Part shown: in pieces, positions 35,888 through 45,269 of the stretch | Layout: each line of letters begins with the position of its first letter | Position numbering within the stretch: the stretch's first letter is position 1 | Source: Ensifer aridi | Lineage (GTDB): Bacteria > Pseudomonadota > Alphaproteobacteria > Rhizobiales > Rhizobiaceae | DNA length: 64,000 nt | Assembly: GCF_002078505.1 (NCBI RefSeq) | Contig: NZ_LUAV01000033.1 | Location: forward strand, 5,489 to 69,488 | Direction: 5' to 3' | Notes under the pieces: generated by a model | Told to the model about the DNA's origin: nothing | The model's input: only the letters and a program-made list of their open reading frames with translations | Database searches by the model: none | Made by a program: the position numbers and the translations under genes

Positions 35888-37381
35888 ATGCGGAGTCACT
35901 TGGCCCGGAGACCGGAGGTCGTCTACTTTCTGGTAGCCGGTTATTGTCTGCTGAGCATAATTTTAAAACTCCTGCGACCGGCTTCTATTGAGATTGACGA
36001 ATCCGAACAAGCTTTTCTGTCCCAATACCTGATGCTGGGATATGGAACTCAACCACCTCTCTATAATTGGCTTCAGTACGCAGTCGTAGCTCTCTTCGGT
36101 ATTTCTGTCACGGCGTTGGCGATAGTAAAAAACGTTCTCCTGTTTCTCTTTCTGCTGTTCTACGGCTTTACTGCAAGAATTCTGACACAGAGCCAGGCTT
36201 TTGCGGCTGTCGCCATGCTATGTGTTTTGACGCTGCCACCGGTGTTCCTTTTGTCGCAGCGCGATCTATCGCACACTGTCGCCGCCTTGTTTACCGTTTC
36301 ACTCTTCCTCTACGGGTTCTTTAGCGTGCTTAAAGAACCGCCTCGGCTGATTGGCTATTTGCTCGTTGGTTTGGCGGTAGGGCTTGGAACCATTTCGAAA
36401 TACAACTTCGTTATCGTCCCCGTGGCGGCAGTCCTCGCCATTCTTCCTGAGCGTAGGTTCCGTGAGCGTCTGTTTGACTGGCGTATGCTCGCTACGCTCG
36501 CGGCTTGCGTGGCGGTTGTAGCGCCGCACGCGTACTGGGTCATCAACAATCTCGGCGATGCCACCGGTGTCACTGTCGCAGAAATGAAAGAAGGAGCCGA
36601 CAGCGCACTGTTGCCTCACTCTCTGGAAGGGCTCCTTTCTCTCGCTGTCGCGACCATCAAGGGGTTCGCGCTAACAATTTTTGTGTTCGCATTGGTCTTC
36701 TATGCTGATCTCGGCAAGATCCTGAGCGCCCGAAACGAATGGACGCGTATCCTGGGGCGCATGCTTGTGGCCAGCTTTGTGATTATTGCGCTCATTGTGC
36801 TGGCAATGGGCGCGACACACATGCGAGCGAAGTGGTTGGCGCTCTTCACAGCGCTTTTTCCCCTTTATCTAGCGTGTAAGGTGGACGCCGCCGGCCTTGA
36901 TCCCACCCGGCGACTACCTGCGCTACTTTCGATAGCAGGTGTGCTTTCCGTCGGTGTCATCCTGATGCTTTGGGCACGTGTTATCGTCGGCCCCATGATC
37001 GGTGATTACTCCTTCGTGCACATTCCCTATAGCGGCTTTGCTCGCGCTGTGAATTCGGGAAGGGAGGCTCCTCCGGCCGCGATCGTGGCGGACGACCGCG
37101 TCTTGGCCGGAAATCTCAGAATACAGTTTCCGAATACGCCTATCATCTTGCCCGGCTTTCCGCCGGGCGTTAACGCCAAGCTTCCGAGCGGATCGGTCTT
37201 GTTCGTCTGGTCGGCGGAGGGTGAGGGGAGGGATAAGATTCCTCACCGTCTATTGAACGTGCTGGCTAGCAACGGCGCCGGCGGATCCGCGCCGGAATCG
37301 ACCATCGTGACTATCCCATACAACCTGGGAACAGCGGCCGACAAATACAAGTTCGGCTACGCCTGGGCGCAACAGCATTAG
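35888..37381 (+). CDS. PMT/ArnT-type membrane glycosyltransferase (GT39/GT83)
   Basis: 497 residues from ATG 35888, which has ggagaag at ideal spacing. About ten transmembrane helices in the N-terminal 370 residues, with the first periplasmic loop holding the acidic catalytic motif IEIDESEQAFLSQY and then TQPPLYNWLQYAVV. These enzymes use polyprenyl-phosphate sugars on the periplasmic side to modify lipid or polysaccharide. The soluble C-terminal domain contains ILPGFPPGVN. Its last four bases overlap the convergent gene at 37378. Confidence 0.8.
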   Translation: MRSHLARRPEVVYFLVAGYCLLSIILKLLRPASIEIDESEQAFLSQYLMLGYGTQPPLYNWLQYAVVALFGISVTALAIVKNVLLFLFLLFYGFTARILTQSQAFAAVAMLCVLTLPPVFLLSQRDLSHTVAALFTVSLFLYGFFSVLKEPPRLIGYLLVGLAVGLGTISKYNFVIVPVAAVLAILPERRFRERLFDWRMLATLAACVAVVAPHAYWVINNLGDATGVTVAEMKEGADSALLPHSLEGLLSLAVATIKGFALTIFVFALVFYADLGKILSARNEWTRILGRMLVASFVIIALIVLAMGATHMRAKWLALFTALFPLYLACKVDAAGLDPTRRLPALLSIAGVLSVGVILMLWARVIVGPMIGDYSFVHIPYSGFARAVNSGREAPPAAIVADDRVLAGNLRIQFPNTPIILPGFPPGVNAKLPSGSVLFVWSAEGEGRDKIPHRLLNVLASNGAGGSAPESTIVTIPYNLGTAADKYKFGYAWAQQH

Positions 37382-38094
37382 TGGCGAGAGAGGCAATTTG
37401 TCTTGGACAGATGCCTCTCGACGTCTTCCCCGCTGCGAACGAGGGGAAGCCGGATGTGCTCCGAGAGCTCGGCCTCGGTGGTGAAGACATTGCCGCGACT
37501 TCGAAGCCGCGTCAAAACAACGGTATCTTCGGCGATTTGCCGCCGGATTTTACCTTTGTCATCATAAGAATGGCCCATTTTCGACAACGAGAAACCGGCT
37601 AGTGTGATCGACGGTACACCAAGAAAAAGGCCGTAGCAGAGAGCTGCAACTCCGTTGGTCACTTTCCCCACGTCTCCCACATCAGCCGGAAGGCCGCCAC
37701 TCACCGCATCGACGATCGCCTCGCGTTCGCCCTTGGTGGCGCGCATCAGGCTCTTGTACTGTACATGTGGCCTCAACAATAGCATCAGCCGCATGAACCA
37801 CAGAGGCCTCGTGTGAAGCCAGAGAAGACCTCTCGTCCTCACGTACGGATGCTCCTCCCACGACTTCTTCTTCTTCCGAAAGGTGAGATCTGCCGGCGGC
37901 AGACCCAAGGCATTGGCGGTCTTGCCCGAATTGTTGACGTCGACGCGCGCGCAATATCCGATCAACTCAGGCGGAATTGTTGGGGATGGAGCGGAGCCAA
38001 GAATAAGCCACGGCTTGTCGAGAATGCCCAGTCGGGAGAGCCATCGGCGGTGGTTTTGCCGGAGTAGTTCAAGCCCGTCGGGTTCGATAGCCAT
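37378..38094 (-). CDS. Putative glycan transferase with GSAP motif, second copy type
   Basis: 238 residues; ggag precedes ATG 38094. LDKPWLILGSAPSPTIPPEL is followed by RVDVNNSGKTANALGLPPAD, and near residue 150 by KVTNGVAALCYGLFLGVPSI and LAGFSLSKMGHSYDDKGKIR. The architecture matches the gene at 33063, including the late His in a G-H-(A/S)-Y motif, although identity is low. Convergent with the membrane glycosyltransferase, with a four-base overlap of ends. Reaction unknown. Confidence 0.5.
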   Translation of the reverse strand: MAIEPDGLELLRQNHRRWLSRLGILDKPWLILGSAPSPTIPPELIGYCARVDVNNSGKTANALGLPPADLTFRKKKKSWEEHPYVRTRGLLWLHTRPLWFMRLMLLLRPHVQYKSLMRATKGEREAIVDAVSGGLPADVGDVGKVTNGVAALCYGLFLGVPSITLAGFSLSKMGHSYDDKGKIRRQIAEDTVVLTRLRSRGNVFTTEAELSEHIRLPLVRSGEDVERHLSKTNCLSRH

Positions 38095-38384
38095 CGCGAA
38101 ATCTCCATTTGGTCAGACCCGCTTGTTAGCGCACGAGGTCCACTTAGAAGATGTTGCTTTAGGTTTCGCATGGCCCCGCACAGGTGTCCAGCCGGCGACA
38201 AGTTACTCCGGCCGGGCATAGCCGCAAGGCCGTCTGCTCCAGCAAATGGCTGCGGCGTTGCGCCGAAACAGTTGAGAAACGCGGCCTTTCACTCAATTTG
38301 GCCATGTTGATTTGATTTCGACGACCGATGAGGGTAAGGCGCGCCTCTCAGGAAACGGTCAACAAAGATCTCAGGCAGTTAAGA
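38095..38384. other. Divergent promoter region
   Basis: About 290 bases between the divergent starts at 38094 and 38385. It must contain promoters for both; no clear operator is visible. An in-frame ATG at 38328 could lengthen the isomerase by 19 residues. Confidence 0.4.
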
Positions 38385-39374
38385 ATGGATATGATGGTAC
38401 GTGACGCAGTTCTGGCGTCGATCACTCGAACGATTGCCACTGCTGCTGACGGTATCAATGCACTGGCAGCCTGTCTCTCGCAGGACCCGGCGCTGTCCGG
38501 ACGTTTCATCGACGCGGTCGAACTTGTGGCCTCAAGGCGCGGTCGCGTCGTCGTTGCCGGCGTTGGCAAGAGCGGGCACATCGGACGCAAGATTGCAGCG
38601 ACGCTGGCTTCGACTGGCACATCGGCCTATTTCGTACATCCGACGGAAGCAAGTCATGGCGACCTCGGCATGATCACGGCACAGGATTTGCTTATTCTGC
38701 TTTCGTGGTCTGGTGAAACTGCCGAACTTGGCAACATGTTGACTTATGCCAAGCGCTTCAATGTTCCCGTCGTTTCCATTACGTCGAATGGCGACAGTGT
38801 GATCGCGCGCAATTCGACCATTCCCATCGTTCTGCCGAAAGTACAGGAAGCCTGCCCTCACGGGCTTGCCCCGACCACATCCGCGATGCTGCAACTGTCC
38901 GTCGGCGATTGCCTCGCAATAGCGCTTCTTGAGCGGCGCGGTTTTTCGGCTCAGGACTTTAAAATTTTCCATCCAGGCGGCAAGCTCGGATCGCAGTTGC
39001 TGTTTGCCCACGAGCTAGCTCACCTGGGCGAGGCCGTTCCATTGTTGCCAATCGGCAGTCCCATGAGTGAGGCGGTCATCCAGATGTCCTCGAAGGGGTT
39101 TGGAGTCGTCGGCGTGATTGATGATGAGGGTAGTCTCATCGGGGTCATCACGGACGGAGACCTCCGGCGGCACATGTCTGACGATCTCCTTCTTCTAACG
39201 GTGGATGCTGTGATGTCGCATTGCCCGAGAGTGATCAGGGGGGGCATGCTAGCCAGCGCAGCAATGGAGATGATGCAGTCGCAGAAGATCACGGTGTTGT
39301 TTCTCGTTGACGACCTGGGCCGGCCGAACGGGATTTTGCACATCCACGATCTCCTGCGCGCCGGCGTGGCGTAA
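38385..39374 (+). CDS. kpsF: Arabinose-5-phosphate isomerase, KpsF/GutQ/KdsD family
   Basis: 329 residues. An N-terminal SIS domain (VVVAGVGKSGHIGRKIAATL, THPTEASHGDLG-type HPTEASHGDLGMITAQD, and LSWSGETAELGNML) with the family His/Lys/Glu residues is followed by two CBS domains (GFGVVGVIDDEGSLIGVITD and QKITVLFLVDDLGRPNGILH). The enzyme converts ribulose-5-phosphate to arabinose-5-phosphate, the precursor of Kdo. A copy within a polysaccharide locus implies a Kdo-type sugar in, or anchoring, the glycan; RkpY of Sinorhizobium K-antigen loci belongs to this family. Start 38385 or 38328. Confidence 0.88.
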   Translation: MDMMVRDAVLASITRTIATAADGINALAACLSQDPALSGRFIDAVELVASRRGRVVVAGVGKSGHIGRKIAATLASTGTSAYFVHPTEASHGDLGMITAQDLLILLSWSGETAELGNMLTYAKRFNVPVVSITSNGDSVIARNSTIPIVLPKVQEACPHGLAPTTSAMLQLSVGDCLAIALLERRGFSAQDFKIFHPGGKLGSQLLFAHELAHLGEAVPLLPIGSPMSEAVIQMSSKGFGVVGVIDDEGSLIGVITDGDLRRHMSDDLLLLTVDAVMSHCPRVIRGGMLASAAMEMMQSQKITVLFLVDDLGRPNGILHIHDLLRAGVA

Positions 39375-39550
39375 GGGATATTCCAATGCATCGCCAAGGT
39401 CCTCTTGTAGTTCAGGATGAATGAGGATCGGCTCGCGTCGGCCAGCTCCTCCAGAGCCGTTCCCGAAGGAAGCGAGCGCGCGATACCAATTCTAAGCTAG
39501 CGAAGGCACCGTGCCGGATTCGGCGATCGGTTCTGGCAATGGGGAGTAGG

Positions 39551-41599
39551 TTGGCGGCAACTCACCAACACATCGACTATCGGCCCGACTTGGATGGCTT
39601 GAGAGCAGTGGCGATCCTGCCGGTGCTCCTGTTTCACGCAGAGTTTGGTGCATTCCGGGGCGGATTCGTCGGGGTTGACGTATTTTTCGTCCTCTCCGGT
39701 TTTTTTATGGCGAGGATTATACTCGGCGACCTCGAACGTAGTTCCTTCAGTTTTTGGCAGTTCTACCTTCGGCGGATGAGACGCATTTTTCCGGCGTTAT
39801 TCGCGATGATCGCGGCTTCCGCTGTGGCTGCGTGGTTCCTGTTCATGCCCCAGGAGTTTCGATACTTTGCCGATAGCGTGATAGCCGCCGCATTATTTAC
39901 TTCAAACGTGCTTTTCCGGCGCGAAAGCGGCTATTTCGACATTGCCGCTGAGATGAAGCCTCTGCTCCACACTTGGTCGCTATCTGTCGAAGAGCAGTTT
40001 TACCTCGTGTTTCCAGTTGCGCTTTTCCTTTGCTTCAAGTTTGCACGACGACGCCTGTTCGGGATTGCCGTAGGGGTCGCGCTCCTCTCTTTCGCGGCAA
40101 GCAGTTGGGCGGTATTCCATAATACGGAAAAAGCGTTCTACTTGTTGCATTTTCGCGTTTGGGAGCTGCTGGTCGGAGTTCTCGTCGCTATCGCTCCACA
40201 AGTAAACTATCCGGCCCGCACATCAGGGGCGCTAACGACGCTCGGCCTCCTGGCAGTTTTCCTAGCCGTTTTCTTCTATTCTGCTGATACGCCTTTCCCA
40301 GGCTTCTATGCCGCGGTTCCCTGCCTTGGCACGGCGCTTGTAATCCATGCTCATTGCCGGGACGGCCTGGTCGCTGGGATTCTGAACAATCGCGTAGCGG
40401 TCTTCATTGGGCGTATCTCCTATTCCCTCTATCTCTGGCATTGGCCAGTTATTGTGTTCTCGCGAAATATCCTTGGCCACGAACTCACGACCGGGTGGGC
40501 ATTGATCGTAATCGCGTTGTCCTTCGCGGTGGCCTATTTCTCGTGGAAGTTGGTTGAGCAGCCAGCGCGCTACGGTAGGTTGTCGCCCTCGGGCGCCGCG
40601 ATAGCGGGGCTGAGCACCGCTGCAATTGCTTCGGCGGTCGCCTTCGGAGTTGTCGTCAAGAGCTTTCAAGGCATTCCTCAGCGGCTGCCCGAACACGCTC
40701 TCCGACTCTACCAGGCGACCCACGATGACAGCCCGTACTTCTCGCCCATGTGTTTTGCCGATTCTGACGCAGAGGGTTTGACGCCGGCGCAGATAAGGAG
40801 AGGGGAGCTTTGCAGGATCGGTCTGCAGAGTTCAAACGAGCCCCAGTTCCTCGTGTGGGGAGACTCTCACGCGGCGGCCATTGCTCCGGCAATCGACGCG
40901 GCGGCACGTGGAGCCGGGCTCTCGGGCATGTTCGTCGGCCGCGCATCGTGCCCACCCTTGCCAAATGCGGACTTCGGCCCTCCTGCGGCGGTTCAGCGGT
41001 GCGTTGAGTACAACTCCGCTGTGATGTCGCTCATCGAGCAGAGAAAGTTTCCTTTCGTTTTCCTGGTTGGCTACTGGCCAAAATACGTCCACCGGGCTGA
41101 GCTTCCAGGTGAGGGCGTTTTCTTCGACCCCCGTCTCGAACCCTCCACGGCAGATTGGTCAGCCCCGGTCAAGGCGAGTCTCACTAGCACGCTGACCAAG
41201 TTCGCCGCACAGGGAACAAAGGCGGTTCTGGTGATGGATGTGCCGGAAGTCGGGTACGACGTTCCTGAAGCCCTCGCAAGGGCAGCGGCAGCTGGAAGGT
41301 CCCTCGAGATAGCGCCTCCGCTTGACTACACGAACAAGCGGCAGGCTTTGGCGCGACGGGTTTTGGAGGAGTCTGCGAGATCGACAGGTGCCTTAATCGT
41401 GGATCCCATGAGTGCAATCTGCGACGCCTTTCGGTGTCATGTGATCCGGGATGGTACTGTTCTTTATGAGGATGGAGATCATCTGTCGGCAAAGGGCGCG
41501 GAAAGCCTCTCGTCGCTCTTCGATCCCGTGCTGAGCATCATTCGGCTAGGCAACTCACAAGTGGGCAACGCCACTTTGACGTCGGAACCGCGATCGTGA
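39551..41599 (+). CDS. Membrane O-acyltransferase with SGNH domain, copy 1
   Basis: 682 residues. N-terminal acyltransferase-3 domain with about ten helices: YRPDLDGLRAVAILPVLLFH (catalytic His), VDVFFVLSGFFMARII, RRMRRIFPAL and LLHTWSLSVEEQFYLVFPVA. The periplasmic C-terminal SGNH domain has FLVWGDSHAAAIAPAIDAAA and the late catalytic DGDHLSAKGA. OafA/YrhL-type enzymes add acetyl or similar groups to surface sugars. The TTG at 39551 is preferred because the tandem copy at 42563 starts at the homologous TTG; ATG 39539 is possible. Copy of 42563. Confidence 0.9.
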   Translation: MAATHQHIDYRPDLDGLRAVAILPVLLFHAEFGAFRGGFVGVDVFFVLSGFFMARIILGDLERSSFSFWQFYLRRMRRIFPALFAMIAASAVAAWFLFMPQEFRYFADSVIAAALFTSNVLFRRESGYFDIAAEMKPLLHTWSLSVEEQFYLVFPVALFLCFKFARRRLFGIAVGVALLSFAASSWAVFHNTEKAFYLLHFRVWELLVGVLVAIAPQVNYPARTSGALTTLGLLAVFLAVFFYSADTPFPGFYAAVPCLGTALVIHAHCRDGLVAGILNNRVAVFIGRISYSLYLWHWPVIVFSRNILGHELTTGWALIVIALSFAVAYFSWKLVEQPARYGRLSPSGAAIAGLSTAAIASAVAFGVVVKSFQGIPQRLPEHALRLYQATHDDSPYFSPMCFADSDAEGLTPAQIRRGELCRIGLQSSNEPQFLVWGDSHAAAIAPAIDAAARGAGLSGMFVGRASCPPLPNADFGPPAAVQRCVEYNSAVMSLIEQRKFPFVFLVGYWPKYVHRAELPGEGVFFDPRLEPSTADWSAPVKASLTSTLTKFAAQGTKAVLVMDVPEVGYDVPEALARAAAAGRSLEIAPPLDYTNKRQALARRVLEESARSTGALIVDPMSAICDAFRCHVIRDGTVLYEDGDHLSAKGAESLSSLFDPVLSIIRLGNSQVGNATLTSEPRS

Positions 41600-41723
41600 T
41601 CCAATGACAGCATTAATTCGCGACTGTCGCGTCGCGCTTCCGTGCGAGGTCAAATTGCAAATCGTCGTCATCACTGTTAGCTAGGGGTATCTGCAATGGC
41701 AAATGCAATCACCGGGGTGAAGC

Positions 41724-42020
41724 TTGCATATCGACGATGAACGGCTGCGGGTCGCAGCCCTCGAGTTTCTGGTTCAAAGTCTGGTGAGCCGAATAGTCGG
41801 GGACAACCCTGCTGCCGATCTGACGGGAGACGTTCTGGCTGCGCTCGAGCGCATAACGCCTCCCTTCGCCTCCACAGAAGTTGAGCGCGCCGCGATCAGA
41901 GCCAGGATGCATGCAGAGGTCCACTCAATATTAAAGTGGGCGCTGGATGTGCAGGGGACGACACCATCGCCAATCGGAGGTCGGCCACTGCCGTCGTCGC
42001 ACTACCGACAGTGGCGCTAG
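41724..42020 (+). CDS. Small hypothetical protein
   Basis: 98 residues from a TTG at 41724 preceded by ggggtgaa. MHIDDERLRVAALEFLVQSL and AALERITPPFASTEVERAAI are well-formed helical segments, and the Pro-rich end appears unstructured. It lies between the two tandem acyltransferase genes. No family recognised. Confidence 0.4.
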   Translation: MHIDDERLRVAALEFLVQSLVSRIVGDNPAADLTGDVLAALERITPPFASTEVERAAIRARMHAEVHSILKWALDVQGTTPSPIGGRPLPSSHYRQWR

Positions 42021-42111
42021 CTCGTAATGTGCTTCCTGTCCGCGGACCTGGCGGGACCACCTGCATCGGTTTCTGAATGTCGAAGAGGGCAAGCCGTCGC
42101 GCGAGCGGCTG

Positions 42112-42350
42112 ACGCTGATTCGGATTACAAAGAGGTCCGGGAGCTCGCAGATACAACGCCGCTCGGCGTGCTCGAAGAACCGCGGCCGGTGACGGCCGAA
42201 GTCTATGCGCCGCTTTACTACGCGCCGGGCGAGGCCTACCAGGGGCGATTCCGGTACGGGCGAAATCAGGAGGGCAAGCTGATCGAACGCACGCAAGTTC
42301 TCGAACTGACGGGCACGCTGAAGCTCTGCGGCATACCCGGTTCGATTGTC
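42112..42350 (+). mobile_element. IS21-family remnant, istA-istB deletion fusion
   Basis: One frame reads RPVTAEVYAPLYYAPGEAYQ, which is the IstA DDE region, then after a few bases KLIERTQVLELTGTLKLCGI, which is the N-terminus of IstB. The wording on both sides is typical, so an internal deletion has joined the two genes. No termini are seen. A related fragment is at 24330. Confidence 0.7.
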
Positions 42351-42562
42351 GCGTCAAAATCCATTGATCGCACTCAAGCCGGTGAAATGATCGACGGCTG
42401 CCCACGACATGTCTCGCACGACGTCGACGGCGCGTCCTCGCGGCGGGCGTGTGACTTAGCGCGGCTGCCACATCACAACACGAAATTGCACAATTTAGCC
42501 ATCTTGCTCTGATTTCCGGTTCTGGAATGGCGCTTGACGGTCACTGCTGGTAAGGGGACAGA

Positions 42563-44590
42563 TTGGCGGTAACTCACCAACATCTTGAATATCGGCCCGA
42601 CTTGGACGGCTTAAGGGCCGTCGCGATCCTCCCGGTGCTCCTCTTTCATGCGGGCTTTAGCTCATTCGGTGGCGGGTTCGTCGGTGTCGACGTATTCTTC
42701 GTCCTCTCTGGATTTTTCATGGCGAGGATCATTCTAAGCGATCTCGAGCGTGGAAGCTTCAGTTTTTGGCAGTTCTACGTACGGCGGATGCGACGCATCT
42801 TCCCGGCGCTGTTTTCGATGATGGCGGCTTCGAGCGTTGCGGCATGGTTCTTGTTCATGCCACAAGAATTCACCTACTTCGCAAACAGTTTGATAGCCGC
42901 TGCATTGTTCGTATCAAATGTTCTGTTTCGTCGTGAGACTGGCTATTTTGACATTGCAGCCGAGTTGAAACCGTTACTTCATACTTGGTCACTATCTATC
43001 GAGGAGCAATTTTACCTTATTTTTCCCGTCGCGCTTTTCATCTGCTATACGGTCGCAGGTAAGCGCATGTTCAGAATCGCCTTAGCTGTCGCACTTCTGT
43101 CCTTCGCCGCGAGTACTTTCCAAGTATATTACAAACCGGAAAAAGCATTCTACCTACTGCATTTCCGGGTTTGGGAGTTGCTGCTCGGAGTGTTGGTGGC
43201 ACTGTGGCCGCGAGCGACCTATACAGCCCGAACGTCGCAAGTGCTAACAGCGCTTGGACTTGGAGCAGTCTTCTTTGCTGTCCTTCTCTATTCTCCGAGC
43301 ACTCCTTTTCCGGGGTTGAGTGCAGCAGTTCCCTGTCTTGGCACGGCCCTTGTGATCCACGCCCATTGCCGAGACGGCTGGATTGCCCGATTCCTCAACA
43401 ACCCCGTTTCGGTGTTTATTGGCCGCATCTCGTATTCCCTCTATCTTTGGCATTGGCCCATTATCGTGTTTTCGCGCTACACGTTGGGCGATGAACTCAC
43501 GACGGGGAGTGCACTCGCCATTGTCGCAATCTCGTTCGCCGTGGCCTACCTTTCGTGGAGGTTCATTGAACAGCCTGCCCGCTACGGGAGGTTAGCGCCC
43601 TCCGGCGTTGCCATGGCCAGCCTGAGTGGAGTGGCAATTTCCTCGGCGGTTGCTTTCGGAGTCTTCGTCAATGGTTTGCAGGGCATCCCTCAAAGGCTGC
43701 CCGAAGAGGCTCGCAAACTATACGAAGCGACCTACGACACCAGCCCATTCTCCACCGCTCGTTGTTTCACTGATTCCAACGGGGACGGCTTGACTCCCGT
43801 TCAAATTAGAAGAGGCGAACTTTGCACGGTTGGAGTTGAGACTGGAAACGAGCCTCAATTCCTGATTTGGGGGGATTCTCACGCTGCGGCCATTGCCCCC
43901 GCGATCGACGCTGCTGCCCGCCAGATGGGCCTATCGGGCTTATTTGTTGGGCGCGGATCGTGCCCGCCCTTGCCGAACGCGGATTTCGGTGCTCGTTGGG
44001 CGGTTGAACGTTGCGTTGAGCACAATTCTGCAGTGATGTCCCTGATCGAGCAGAGGAGATTCCCCTACGTATTCATGGTTGGCTATTGGCCGAAGTACGT
44101 TCACAGGGCTGAACTGCCGCGCCAGGGGCACATTTTCGACCCACGCGTCGAACCCTCCTTCGCCGACTGGTCCGCGCCCGTAAGAACGAGCTTAAATGCC
44201 ACATTGGCTGGGTTCACTCGGCAGGGGACAAAAGCAATCTTGGTGATGGACGTCCCGGAAATGGGTCATGAGGTGCCTGAAGCTCTGGCACGGGCCGTGG
44301 TTTCCGGAGGCACTCTCGATATAGCCCCGTCTCTTGAGTACATAAACAAGCGTCAGGCATTAGCGCGCAGCGTCTTGGAAGAGGTGGCGAAGTCAAGTGG
44401 ATCTTTGATCGTCGATCCCATGAGAGGGATATGCGACGCGTTCCGGTGCCATGTTATGCGAGAGGGTACGGTGCTGTACAAGGATGAAGATCACCTGTCC
44501 TCTGAAGGCGCAAAAAGCCTCGCCGCGTTGTTCCAACCCGTGCTGAACATGATGCGAGCGAGTGATTCGAGCTCTGAACCGCGTTCTTGA
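42563..44590 (+). CDS. Membrane O-acyltransferase with SGNH domain, copy 2
   Basis: 675 residues from TTG 42563 (aagggg upstream). Same architecture as the gene at 39551 and about 75-80 percent identical over its whole length: YRPDLDGLRAVAILPVLLFH, LLHTWSLSIEEQFYLIFPVA, FLIWGDSHAAAIAPAIDAAA and EDHLSSEGAKSL. All catalytic residues are kept in both copies, so both should be active, perhaps on different positions or with different acyl groups. The two copies are separated by a small gene and an IS21 remnant. Confidence 0.9.
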   Translation: MAVTHQHLEYRPDLDGLRAVAILPVLLFHAGFSSFGGGFVGVDVFFVLSGFFMARIILSDLERGSFSFWQFYVRRMRRIFPALFSMMAASSVAAWFLFMPQEFTYFANSLIAAALFVSNVLFRRETGYFDIAAELKPLLHTWSLSIEEQFYLIFPVALFICYTVAGKRMFRIALAVALLSFAASTFQVYYKPEKAFYLLHFRVWELLLGVLVALWPRATYTARTSQVLTALGLGAVFFAVLLYSPSTPFPGLSAAVPCLGTALVIHAHCRDGWIARFLNNPVSVFIGRISYSLYLWHWPIIVFSRYTLGDELTTGSALAIVAISFAVAYLSWRFIEQPARYGRLAPSGVAMASLSGVAISSAVAFGVFVNGLQGIPQRLPEEARKLYEATYDTSPFSTARCFTDSNGDGLTPVQIRRGELCTVGVETGNEPQFLIWGDSHAAAIAPAIDAAARQMGLSGLFVGRGSCPPLPNADFGARWAVERCVEHNSAVMSLIEQRRFPYVFMVGYWPKYVHRAELPRQGHIFDPRVEPSFADWSAPVRTSLNATLAGFTRQGTKAILVMDVPEMGHEVPEALARAVVSGGTLDIAPSLEYINKRQALARSVLEEVAKSSGSLIVDPMRGICDAFRCHVMREGTVLYKDEDHLSSEGAKSLAALFQPVLNMMRASDSSSEPRS

Positions 44591-45269
44591 GGCGGTACGT
44601 CAGTCGAATTGGTCTCACGTACCTGTTTCGGAGCGGCGTGCTGCTGTCCTCGTCCGAGACTTCCTAAAGTCTTCTCCCTCCTTGCACCCGACGCTGCGAG
44701 TTGAAATTGCAAAAAGCAAGGATGCTGCCGAGGCGCAAGCAATCCTGACCGGGACAACGGTTGGACAAGGAAGGGCAGCCTCACCGCTTCAGGTCGGCCC
44801 TGCCGAGTTCGCCGCTAGCGCGTATCGCTCCTGCGAGTTGCGTAGCCCAGGGACTGGGACACGTCTAGAAGTGGCCCGTACTGGCCCTCAAACAGTGGCG
44901 GGTATGTCGCGCACTGAAGCACCGACCGCGGGGGTGCACCCTACTCTCTCTGGATCCGGTGGAATTGGCGAACGTCTCGGTTGGGTTTTCCCCGCTGCGC
45001 GAAAGCACTCTATAGCTCTGGCGCTGTCGGCCAGTTCCAAATGGGTGCATGCGATTGCACTCGCCCGCGATTAGCGCCTGACCCTTCTTCTTCGCGGTCG
45101 GTCGTCACATTCATCTGTGATCAGGGACGTGCCTCGTCTTGCCGTCGGGTCCCTAAGTGCTGTAATTGCGCGCTAAGAGCGGAAATTTCATCAACAGCGT
45201 TGCCGATTGTTCTTGCAGACGATCGTCATCCCACTTACCGGCAAGGCTCGGCTGCCGAGGACAAGGCGC
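44591..45269. other. Gap with one weak open frame
   Basis: A plus-strand frame at 44562-45074 has a helical first half (RALNRVLEAVRQ, RRAAVLVRDFLKSS) but no ribosome-binding site, and it overlaps the end of the acyltransferase. I regard it as unproven. Otherwise nothing is recognised. Confidence 0.3.

Noticed and set aside
44562..45074. 170-residue frame after acyltransferase copy 2
   Set aside because: No ribosome-binding site, overlaps the upstream gene and turns to low-quality sequence in the second half. Left as unproven.
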